In this document: positions 1-6,318 of the stretch, piece after piece
How positions within the stretch are numbered: position 1 is the stretch's first letter
Layout of the letters: each line of letters begins with the position of its first letter
NCBI GenBank assembly: GCA_905236495.1
Contig: CAJOPV010000093.1
Location: 1 to 10,732, forward strand
Direction of reading: 5' to 3'
Origin: an uncultured Christensenellaceae bacterium
GTDB lineage: Bacteria > Bacillota > Clostridia > Christensenellales > Aristaeellaceae
Length of the DNA: 10,732 nt
Program-made: the position numbers and the translations under genes
The notes under the pieces: generated by a model
Told to the model about the DNA's origin: nothing
The model's database searches: none
What the model saw: only the letters and a program-made list of their open reading frames with translations

Positions 1-141
1 CCCGCCATGATGGAAGGGTGCCCGGAAATGCGGCGGGCAGGCTTCTTCCTGCGAAACGCGGCACATGTCGATCTGAAGGGTGTCAAGGTACATGGCGCGG
101 ATGCCTGGCTGGACGCCGACGACAGTGTACGGCTTGATTGA
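1..141 (+). CDS. GH28 polygalacturonase-like protein, C-terminal end (partial)
   Basis: The frame is open from the first base to a TGA at 139-141, giving the last 46 residues of a protein whose start lies outside the window. The visible tail has the pattern of the last coils of a GH28 parallel beta-helix: a Met/Pro/Glu-rich turn, then FFLRNAAHVDLKGV, then a short strand ending DADDSVRL. In clostridial GH28 proteins the end similarly reads as 'ARNA.nV.l..V' followed by a DD.. turn. GH28 enzymes hydrolyse alpha-1,4 galacturonic acid links in homogalacturonan or rhamnogalacturonan. No catalytic residue is visible in this piece, so the family call rests on fold pattern and on the four pectin genes directly downstream on the same strand. 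Other parallel beta-helix carbohydrate enzymes are possible. Confidence 0.6.
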   Translation, partial: PAMMEGCPEMRRAGFFLRNAAHVDLKGVKVHGADAWLDADDSVRLD

Positions 142-227
142 CCCTTTCACAGTCATGTACCGAACGGCGCTGTGCGCACGTATGCCGTCATTATTTCTAT
201 CATTTCTTATATAGGAGGATGAGATTC
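142..227 (+). other. Intergenic gap with weak dyad and ribosome site
   Basis: This 86-base gap separates the GH28-like gene from the CE12 gene. It holds the self-complementary octamer GTGCGCAC (172-179), flanked by ACGGC (164-168) and GCCGT (184-188). These flanks could pair to form an imperfect hairpin. A strong Shine-Dalgarno AGGAGG lies at 213-218. There is no convincing -35/-10 pair and no T-run after the hairpin, so read-through from the GH28 gene is the simplest view. The hairpin may be an mRNA processing or stability element, but this is a guess. Confidence 0.3.
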
Positions 228-872
228 ATGACTATTTTCGTCTGCGGCGATTCCACCGCAGCCAGTTACAAGCCGGAGGAAGCGCCTATTACTGGCTGGG
301 GACAGGTGCTTTGCGAATTGATTCCCGGTGTGCGGGTGGAAAACCGGGCCATGGGCGGCAGGAGCACCAAGTCCTTTTTGAGCGAAGGCAGGCTGCAGAA
401 GATCGAAACGGAAATACAGCCGGGGGATATCCTGCTGATCCAGTTCACGCACAACGATACCAGCGACCTGGTCTGGCGGCACACCGATCCCTGGACATCC
501 TTCTATCACAACCTGGAAATCTATGTGGATACCGCAATGCTGCACCAGGCCCGGCCCGTCCTCATGACCCCCATCTGCCGCCGCTACTGGCGGGATGGAA
601 AGCTGCTGGAATCCCACGGGGAATACCCCGATGCCATCCGGGTGCTGGCTGCCCGGCGGAACGTGCCGCTCATCGATATCTATGAAAAAAGCACGGCCCT
701 CGTACGGGAGCTGGGCGACAAGGAAAGCAGAAAGCTGTATCTGTACGCAGAGCCCGGCGTTTATCCCGCTTACCCCAACGGCAGCGCCGACGATACCCAC
801 ACCCAGCGGGCCGGAGCGGAAGCTTATGCGCGCATGACCGCGGATGCGCTCAAAGAATTTGGATTGATTTAA
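228..872 (+). CDS. CE12 SGNH-hydrolase, rhamnogalacturonan acetylesterase-like
   Basis: A 214-residue SGNH/GDSL hydrolase of the CE12 (rhamnogalacturonan acetylesterase, YesT/RgaE) type. CE12 enzymes remove acetyl groups from galacturonic acid in rhamnogalacturonan-I, which opens the backbone to hydrolases. All SGNH blocks are present: GDS with nucleophile Ser9, Gly43/Gly44 in AMGGRS, Asn76 in THND, and Asp188-x-x-His191 near the C-terminus. The length matches a single CE12 domain. The start at 228 is chosen because AGGAGG lies 9 bases upstream; the in-frame ATG at 219 is too close to that site, and a longer frame from 138 adds a low-quality N-terminus. There is no signal peptide, so the enzyme should be cytoplasmic. 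The next gene starts 13 bases after the stop. The exact acetylated substrate cannot be read from the sequence. Confidence 0.88.
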   Translation: MTIFVCGDSTAASYKPEEAPITGWGQVLCELIPGVRVENRAMGGRSTKSFLSEGRLQKIETEIQPGDILLIQFTHNDTSDLVWRHTDPWTSFYHNLEIYVDTAMLHQARPVLMTPICRRYWRDGKLLESHGEYPDAIRVLAARRNVPLIDIYEKSTALVRELGDKESRKLYLYAEPGVYPAYPNGSADDTHTQRAGAEAYARMTADALKEFGLI

Positions 873-885
873 GGGGGGAATTGCT

Positions 886-2595
886 GTGTATATCGTGACA
901 AAGGACGGCAGCGGAGATTTCACTTCGATCCAGCAGGCGATTGACGCCATTCCGGGGGGCGGGCAGGCGCCCACGATCATTTTGCTGCGCATGGAGGAAT
1001 TCCAGGAGCGTGTGGTGGTGAACAAAGACAACGTGCGCATCATCGGGGAAGCCCGGGACCGCACGGTGATCACCGCCAAGGGCTGCGCCAAGGATTTGAA
1101 TCCTGACGGCACGGAACGCGGCACCTTCCTTTCCGCTACCTTCATGGTGACGGGCAATAACGTGGAGGTGGAAAACCTGACGATCCGCAACGACGCGGGG
1201 GATGGCCGGGACGTGGGCCAGGCCGTGGCTGTTTACGCCGCCGGGGATCGGGGGGTGTGGCGCAACGTGCGCATGATCGCCCACCAGGATACCCTGTTCT
1301 GCGGCCCGCTGATGAAAAAGGTGGTGGATTTCATTGCGCCCCGGCAGGCGTATGCCGAATGCGTGGAATCCATCGGCGACAGCACCCTGACCCACAGCCG
1401 CCAGTATTTTGAAGATTGCTTCATTCAGGGCGACGTGGACTTTATTTTCGGGCCTTACCGCTGCTGGTTTGAGCGCTGCACGCTGTTTATGAATGCCCGG
1501 GGCGGGCTTTATACCGCCGCCAACACGCCGGAGGAGCAGCCCTACGGCCTGGTGTTCCACAACTGCCGCCTGACCGGCGAATGCCAGGAGGGGCAGGCGT
1601 ATCTGGGCCGTCCCTGGCGCAAATTCTCCCGCACCGTTTTCCTGAACTGCGAAATGGATGCGCATGTGGCCCCTCTGGGCTTTAACGACTGGGACGAGGT
1701 AAAACGGGTCACGGAGCGCTACGCCGAATTCGGCACCGTCGGGGCCCGGGCGGATCAATCCACCCGCCATCCCGGGCAAAAGCGCATGACCGCTGCGGAG
1801 GCGGCGGACTATACCATTTCGGAGGTTATCGGCGGCTGGGACAACTGGCGGCCCGACAGGCGGGTGCCCACCTGGTTCCTGTGCGGCGACAGCACCATGG
1901 CTGATTATGGGGAGGAGCGCTATCCCATGATGGGCTGGGGGCAGAAGCTTCAAGCCCGGCTCAATGCTGCCGGGATAAACGCATTCGTGGAGAATTGCGC
2001 GGTCAACGGGCGCAGCAGCAAGAGCTTTATCGCCGAAAAGCGGCTGAACTTCATTGAGCTGTGCCTGCGCAAGGGAGATAAGCTGATCGTTTCCTTCTCT
2101 CATAACGATGAAAAAGCCGATCCTGAACGGAATACCAACCCCCGCGTCACCTTCCCGGAATACCTGTCCATGTATATTGACGCGGCCCGGCGGCAGGGAG
2201 CGGAGCCTATCTTAGTCACGCCCATTGCCCGGCGGCATTTCAATGAACAGGGCCGGCTGATCCCCACCCACGGCCCGTATCCGGACGCCATGCGGAACCT
2301 GGCGAATTACCGGGGCGTGCGGCTGATTGATCTGGAAAAGGCCACCATGCAGATGGTGCAATCAGCGGGCGAGGAACATTCCAAACGCATTTATTGCCAT
2401 GTGCCCGCAGGCAGCAAGCATTATCCCGACGGGCTTTCCGACAACAGCCACTTGCAGGAGGAAGGGGCCAGCCGCATCGCCGGGCTGTTCCTGAGCAGGC
2501 TGATCAATCCTGCCTTCCGAGAAGCAGAATTTGAAAATATGGAAGCGGGCGACTGTTCCGACCTGATCGCCCGGGAGGACAGCGTGCTATGCTGA
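886..2595 (+). CDS. Fusion of pectin methylesterase (CE8) and CE12 acetylesterase
   Basis: A 569-residue two-domain esterase. Residues 1-320 form a CE8 pectinesterase: QDTL with catalytic Asp135, VDFIFG with Asp185, and LGRPW with Arg242. Residues 328-540 form an SGNH domain of CE12 type: GDS with Ser336, Gly375 in VNGRSS, Asn407 in SHND, and Asp519-x-x-His522. CE8 removes methyl esters from polygalacturonate and CE12 removes acetyl esters, so one chain can strip both decorations. The linker (about 321-328, ending RPDRRVP) is very short. About 50 residues separate the two catalytic Asp of CE8, against about 21 in the Erwinia-type enzyme. The gene starts at GTG 886 after a GGGGGG-rich ribosome site at 873-880. 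There is no signal peptide, so action on imported oligosaccharides is inferred. The stop overlaps the next start by 7 bases. Confidence 0.9.
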   Translation: MYIVTKDGSGDFTSIQQAIDAIPGGGQAPTIILLRMEEFQERVVVNKDNVRIIGEARDRTVITAKGCAKDLNPDGTERGTFLSATFMVTGNNVEVENLTIRNDAGDGRDVGQAVAVYAAGDRGVWRNVRMIAHQDTLFCGPLMKKVVDFIAPRQAYAECVESIGDSTLTHSRQYFEDCFIQGDVDFIFGPYRCWFERCTLFMNARGGLYTAANTPEEQPYGLVFHNCRLTGECQEGQAYLGRPWRKFSRTVFLNCEMDAHVAPLGFNDWDEVKRVTERYAEFGTVGARADQSTRHPGQKRMTAAEAADYTISEVIGGWDNWRPDRRVPTWFLCGDSTMADYGEERYPMMGWGQKLQARLNAAGINAFVENCAVNGRSSKSFIAEKRLNFIELCLRKGDKLIVSFSHNDEKADPERNTNPRVTFPEYLSMYIDAARRQGAEPILVTPIARRHFNEQGRLIPTHGPYPDAMRNLANYRGVRLIDLEKATMQMVQSAGEEHSKRIYCHVPAGSKHYPDGLSDNSHLQEEGASRIAGLFLSRLINPAFREAEFENMEAGDCSDLIAREDSVLC

Positions 2596-3713
2596 CAGAA
2601 TATCTGCCCTTTTCCGGCGAAAAAGTAGCCGAATGCCTGATAGAAAGAGAAGGGCTGCTCTGCAAAAATTGGAGCTATGATTATGGCGTGGTTTGGCGGG
2701 GCATGGAAATGCTGTATGCCCTCACGGGAAATAAGCGGTATTTCGATTTTATTTTGAACGCTCTGGACGGCATGATCGATGAAGCAGGAAAACCCGCCGG
2801 ATACAGCCGGGAAGCATATAACCTGGATTACCTTTGCATCGGCCGGCAGCTGATCTTCTTGTATCAGCAAACCGAAAAAGGAAAATTCAAAGAAGCGGCG
2901 GCCCTGCTGCGGTCCCAGCTGGAAAATCAGCCCCGCACGTCGGACGGCGGCTTCTGGCACAAAAAGGTATATCCCTTCCAAATGTGGCTGGACGGTCAGC
3001 ACATGGCGATTCCCTTCTATCTGCAATATGAAGCGGCTTTCGGCCCGGACGAAAAAGCCCAAAACGACGCGGCGAAGCAATTGATCCTGGCTTACCGCCA
3101 TACCCTGAACCCGGAAACCGGCCTGCCCTGCCATGGGTGGGATGAAATGAAGCAGCAGATTTGGGCTGATCCCGTCACGGGCCGGGCAGAGCATGCCTGG
3201 GGTCGGGCGGTCGGCTGGTATATGGTGGCTTTAGTTGACAGCTTGGAGCTGCTGCCAGAAGAAAACAAACATTACAGCGAAGTGCTGGAAATCTTCAGAA
3301 TGCTTTCGGAAAAGCTTCTTTCCATCCGGCAGGACGGCGTATGGCTCCAGGTGATGGATTGTCCCGGCAGGATCGGCAATTACCTGGAATCCTCCGGCTC
3401 CTGCCTGATCGCTTACGCTCTATTAAAAGGGGCCAGGCTGCGCCTGCTGCCCAAGGAGTACGGCCCTGAAGCGCAAAAAAGCTTTGAAAGCATCCAGCGT
3501 CACTTCCTGTGTCAGATGAAAAACGGGGAATATTTCATCGCCAAATGCTGCCAGGGCGCGGGCCTGGGCGGTTATACAGGCCGGGACGGCAGCTTTGATT
3601 ACTACATCAGCGAAAATGTGAACAGCCGCGACCTGAAGGCTACCGGCGCGTATATTCAGGCCGCGTGCGAGGAACAGCTTTTGCGGGAAGGAAAATGCGG
3701 CTATGGCAGATAA
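2589..3713 (+). CDS. GH105 unsaturated rhamnogalacturonyl hydrolase (YteR/YesR-like)
   Basis: A 374-residue protein with the alpha/alpha-barrel pattern and typical length of GH105. Family marks include WSYDYGVVWRGME (28-40), MWLDGQHMAIPF (132-143) with likely catalytic Asp135, CHGWDE (181-186), and AEHAWGRAVGWYMVALVD (200-217). GH105 enzymes remove the unsaturated galacturonyl residue left at the non-reducing end of oligosaccharides after rhamnogalacturonan or pectate lyase action. This implies that a lyase acts elsewhere in the cell or in the locus. The ATG overlaps the upstream stop (ATGCTGA), and GGGAGG lies at 2573-2578, which points to coupled translation. There is no signal peptide, which fits intracellular degradation. 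Whether it prefers rhamnose or another sugar at the +1 site cannot be told from the sequence. Confidence 0.92.
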   Translation: MLTEYLPFSGEKVAECLIEREGLLCKNWSYDYGVVWRGMEMLYALTGNKRYFDFILNALDGMIDEAGKPAGYSREAYNLDYLCIGRQLIFLYQQTEKGKFKEAAALLRSQLENQPRTSDGGFWHKKVYPFQMWLDGQHMAIPFYLQYEAAFGPDEKAQNDAAKQLILAYRHTLNPETGLPCHGWDEMKQQIWADPVTGRAEHAWGRAVGWYMVALVDSLELLPEENKHYSEVLEIFRMLSEKLLSIRQDGVWLQVMDCPGRIGNYLESSGSCLIAYALLKGARLRLLPKEYGPEAQKSFESIQRHFLCQMKNGEYFIAKCCQGAGLGGYTGRDGSFDYYISENVNSRDLKATGAYIQAACEEQLLREGKCGYGR

Positions 3714-5055
3714 TCGTTTGGCAGCACGTATAGACGCCTTTGTGAAAAGGCTTCAAAGCGAGGATGTGAACATGCACGGCTTTATCCTGTCTGTCAACGG
3801 TCAGGAAAAGGCGAGGGCTTATTACGCTCCGTTTCAAGAAGGAATCCCCCATCGCATGTATTCCGTCAGCAAAACCATGACGGGCATCGCCGTGGGCATG
3901 CTGATCGACGATGGAAAGCTCAGCCTGGAAGATCATATCGTGGATTTTTTTCAGGATTGGCTGCCCGAAAACCCTGACGGAAAGCTGCTGCGTTTGACCA
4001 TCCGGGATATGCTGCGGATGGCTACCTGTTACCGCTGGACCACCTACCGGGAAGGGATTGACGAAAACTGGGCAAAAACCTTTTTTACCGGCGCGCCCAC
4101 CCATGAGCCCGGCACGGTGTTTTATTACGACACCGGCTGCTCTCAGGCGCTGGCGGCGCTGGTAAAACGTCTGAGCGGCAAGGAAGTCATTGATTTCCTG
4201 GATGATCGGCTGTTTTCTCCTTTGGGCTGTCAGGATGACCGCTATTGGCTGCGGGATCCCTCCGGGTGCTGTCAGGGCGGTACGGGCCTGTGCATGAGCC
4301 TGCGGGATCTGCATCGGGTGGCGCTGTGCCTGCTGAATGGCGGAGAAGGCGTCGTCCCTGCTTGGTTTGCCAAAGAAATGGGCAAAAAGCACATTGAAAC
4401 CCTGCTTCAGAGCAACGAAGAAGAGCAGTACGGCTACGGCTGGCAGTGCTGGCGCACGAGGGCGGGCTGGGCTATGTACGGCCTGGGCGGGCAGCTTGCG
4501 GTGGTATGCCCCGGCAAAAAAACGGTGCTGTCCACGATTGCCGATACCCGGCTGGACCCCTGCGGGGTGCAGCGCATCTACAATGCCTTTTTCGAAGAAG
4601 TGTACCCCTTCATCGAGGAAGAAGACATGGAAAGCGTGATCCTGGAATTAAAAACCCATACCGTGCCGGATCAAATAAAATACGGCATCGCCGAAACGGG
4701 CGTTTACGTTTTCCAGGACGGCAATCAGTTGAATCTCAAAACACTGTATTTAAAAGGCGATTGCCTCTATTATGAAAATGCCCGTGGCAGCGTCTCCCTG
4801 CCCTTTGGACGGGGCACGAATGAAAAAATCCCTTATCCCGGCTGGCAATCCGTGCCCGCCCTGGCCTCCGGCGGCTGGGCGGAGCCCGATTTGCTGCGCA
4901 TCCGCTGCTACGCGGTGGGGGAAGCCCCGTGCGGCTTTGATATGCTGGTGCGCTTTGGGGAAAAGCAGGTTACCGTGCAATGCCGCAAATCCTACGATCC
5001 TGTGACTGTCGGATACGACGGTGTTGCGGCTGGATACCTAAGGACAGATGAGTGA
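3703..5055 (+). CDS. Beta-lactamase-fold serine hydrolase, probable esterase
   Basis: A 450-residue protein of the class C beta-lactamase/penicillin-binding-protein-like hydrolase family. The S-x-x-K motif is SVSK at 54-57, with Ser54 as nucleophile and Lys57 as base. The second motif is YDT at 142-144 instead of the usual Y-x-N. In place of KTG or HTG there is YGLGG (259-263). This motif pattern is more like EstB/NylB-type esterases than true beta-lactamases. The catalytic domain covers about residues 1-300; the remainder (about 310-445) is a beta-rich tail of unknown role. The ATG overlaps the GH105 gene by 11 bases and is preceded by a GGAAGG-type ribosome site at 3685-3690. It has no signal peptide. 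Being the last gene of a pectin operon, it may remove an ester decoration from pectic oligosaccharides, but this is inference. Confidence 0.8.
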   Translation: MADNRLAARIDAFVKRLQSEDVNMHGFILSVNGQEKARAYYAPFQEGIPHRMYSVSKTMTGIAVGMLIDDGKLSLEDHIVDFFQDWLPENPDGKLLRLTIRDMLRMATCYRWTTYREGIDENWAKTFFTGAPTHEPGTVFYYDTGCSQALAALVKRLSGKEVIDFLDDRLFSPLGCQDDRYWLRDPSGCCQGGTGLCMSLRDLHRVALCLLNGGEGVVPAWFAKEMGKKHIETLLQSNEEEQYGYGWQCWRTRAGWAMYGLGGQLAVVCPGKKTVLSTIADTRLDPCGVQRIYNAFFEEVYPFIEEEDMESVILELKTHTVPDQIKYGIAETGVYVFQDGNQLNLKTLYLKGDCLYYENARGSVSLPFGRGTNEKIPYPGWQSVPALASGGWAEPDLLRIRCYAVGEAPCGFDMLVRFGEKQVTVQCRKSYDPVTVGYDGVAAGYLRTDE

Positions 5056-5524
5056 TGGGAAAGTGATTTCATTTGGTTCTTCAAGAAAAGTAAGGTCAAA
5101 AAATATATCCATTCCATATCTTCTCTATACGGCTGTATAACCAGTTCAGTATATCTGATCCTGTGTGTTTTTCATGCATATGCATCTTGACCGTGCCGGC
5201 GTGCATCCTGAGCGTAATGCTTTCAAGAAGTGACAGATAACCACTCACTTCAAGTTCACCAATACGATCGAAATCTTCCTTTCGTAATCTGCGAAAAAAC
5301 TGCGGGCGGTTATGTGTTTGTGCAACCTTCTTTTTCCGCTCATCGGAAATAAGATCTTTGAGTACGGGATGTGAGAAAAAGGGCGGGATTAACGCAGCAG
5401 GAATTTGCTGATCGGATTGGATGTCATAAAAATCAGGTTTTGGATCAGCGCTGTATTTTCGCAGATTTGCCGCATGGTGATATGATGCCCGCGTATGGAT
5501 CCCTGGGTTTATTGATGATCTGAG
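5056..5524. other. AT-richer stretch without an intact gene
   Basis: Hand counting gives about 43% GC across 5101-5520, against near 60% in a sampled part of the flanking operon. No full gene is visible. Two partial coding signals are present. One is the XRE-like + strand fragment at 5362-5523, listed separately. The other is a - strand frame open down to a TGA at 5096-5098. It translates over about 5096-5345 to a plausible Lys/Arg-rich helical protein containing RRLRKEDFDRIGEL and SDILNWLYSRIEKIW. That frame has no good start or ribosome site and resembles no family I recognise. Composition and debris suggest the decayed remains of a transferred gene or small mobile element. No terminal repeats were found. 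Confidence 0.45.
5362..5523 (+). pseudogene. XRE-type helix-turn-helix regulator fragment
   Basis: Between a TGA at 5359-5361 and a TGA at 5521-5523 the + strand reads RDVRKRAGLTQQEFADRIG and then CHKNQVLDQ. This is a close match to helices 1-3 of the Cro/C1 (XRE) DNA-binding domain, where 'R..R...GLTQ.EFA..IG.....' is the family core. After helix 3 the match ends, and the frame runs another 20 or so unrelated residues to the stop. The only possible start is GTG 5371, with no ribosome site, and it would cut off helix 1. In another frame just upstream, IGNKI (5342-5356) resembles the usual XRE N-terminus, so a small frameshift may have broken the gene. I call it a truncated, inactive regulator. 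Chance similarity cannot be excluded at this length. Confidence 0.4.
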
Positions 5525-5552
5525 CCGCCGCCCGGAAGGGGCGGCGGTTTTT
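5525..5552 (+). terminator. Rho-independent terminator, + strand
   Basis: A 9-bp GC stem, CCGCCGCCC (5525-5533) with GGGCGGCGG (5539-5547), has a GGAAG loop and is followed by TTTTT (5548-5552). The T-run is only on the + strand, so it should end transcripts coming from the pectin operon or the XRE remnant. It lies 4 bases from the stop codon of the convergent TcdA-like gene. Confidence 0.85.
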
Positions 5553-5556
5553 GGCT

Positions 5557-6318
5557 TTATTGGAAGGCGCCTTTTGCCAGGTCCTTGATGGCTTCCCCTG
5601 CCATGATGAGGCCCACCACGCCGGGAACGAAGGAGACCGAGCCGGGGATATCCCGCCTGACGGCGCATTGCGGGGCGTCCGGCGGGCAAATGCTGTCGGA
5701 TCGGCAGCCGATCGCCGGCTCGCCCAGGGGACGGATGGGGGGCTCGGTGGAATAGACCACCTTCAAGTGCCGGATGCCCCGTTTGCGGCATTCGCTGCGC
5801 ATCACCCGGGCCAGGGGGCATACGGAGGTTTCGTAAATATCCGCTGTCCGAAAGGCGGTAGGGTCCAGCTTATTTCCCGCCCCCATGGCGCAGAGGATGG
5901 GGGTGCCCGCCGCCTGGGCCTGCTCCACCAGGGAAAGCTTGCCCTTCACGGTATCGATGGCGTCCAGGACGTAATCATACTGGGTAAAATCAAACTGATC
6001 CCGGTTTTCGGGCAGGTAAAAGGTCTGATGGACGGTGACATGGCATTGGGGGTTGATCTCCAGCACCCGATCCCTTGCCGCTTCCACCTTGAAGCGCCCG
6101 ACGGTAGCGTGGGTGGCGTGAAGCTGGCGGTTCAGATTGGTGAGGCACACCCGATCGCTGTCGATGAGGTCCAAGGCGCCGATGCCGCCCCGGGCCAGGG
6201 CTTCCACCGCGAAGCCCCCTACGCCCCCGATCCCGAACACCGCCACCCGGCAGCGGCTCAAATGATCCATGACCTCCGGCCCCAGCAAAAGCTGGGTGCG
6301 GGAAAACTGGCTCAGCAT
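5557..6318 (-). CDS. tcdA: TcdA-like tRNA threonylcarbamoyladenosine dehydratase (ThiF/E1 family)
   Basis: A 253-residue E1-like protein, the usual length for TcdA (CsdL/YgdL). TcdA uses ATP to dehydrate and cyclise t6A at position 37 of ANN-decoding tRNAs to ct6A. Visible marks are the nucleotide-binding loop GIGGVG (29-34), LIDSD (51-55) followed by TNLNRQ (60-65), LDAID (118-122), and a conserved Cys-Pro at 167-168. The shape follows CsdL rather than MoeB or ThiF: the usual zinc-binding CxxC pairs are not evident, and there is a VVYSTE segment (187-192). The ATG overlaps the upstream TtcA-like stop by 7 bases, with AGGAGGA at 6325-6331. It is the second gene of a two-gene tRNA-modification operon. 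No sulfur-relay partner (CsdA/CsdE) is visible here. Confidence 0.87.
   Translation of the reverse strand: MLSQFSRTQLLLGPEVMDHLSRCRVAVFGIGGVGGFAVEALARGGIGALDLIDSDRVCLTNLNRQLHATHATVGRFKVEAARDRVLEINPQCHVTVHQTFYLPENRDQFDFTQYDYVLDAIDTVKGKLSLVEQAQAAGTPILCAMGAGNKLDPTAFRTADIYETSVCPLARVMRSECRKRGIRHLKVVYSTEPPIRPLGEPAIGCRSDSICPPDAPQCAVRRDIPGSVSFVPGVVGLIMAGEAIKDLAKGAFQ

Noticed and set aside
850..2103. Long - strand open frame (417 codons) opposite the CE8-CE12 gene
   Set aside because: It is a mirror frame of a GC-rich real gene, with Pro/Gly/Ala/His-rich translation, no family motif and no ribosome site.
3703..5055. Antibiotic-resistance beta-lactamase
   Set aside because: It lacks KTG and a signal peptide, has YDT instead of Y-x-N, and sits in a pectin operon; an esterase-like role is more likely.
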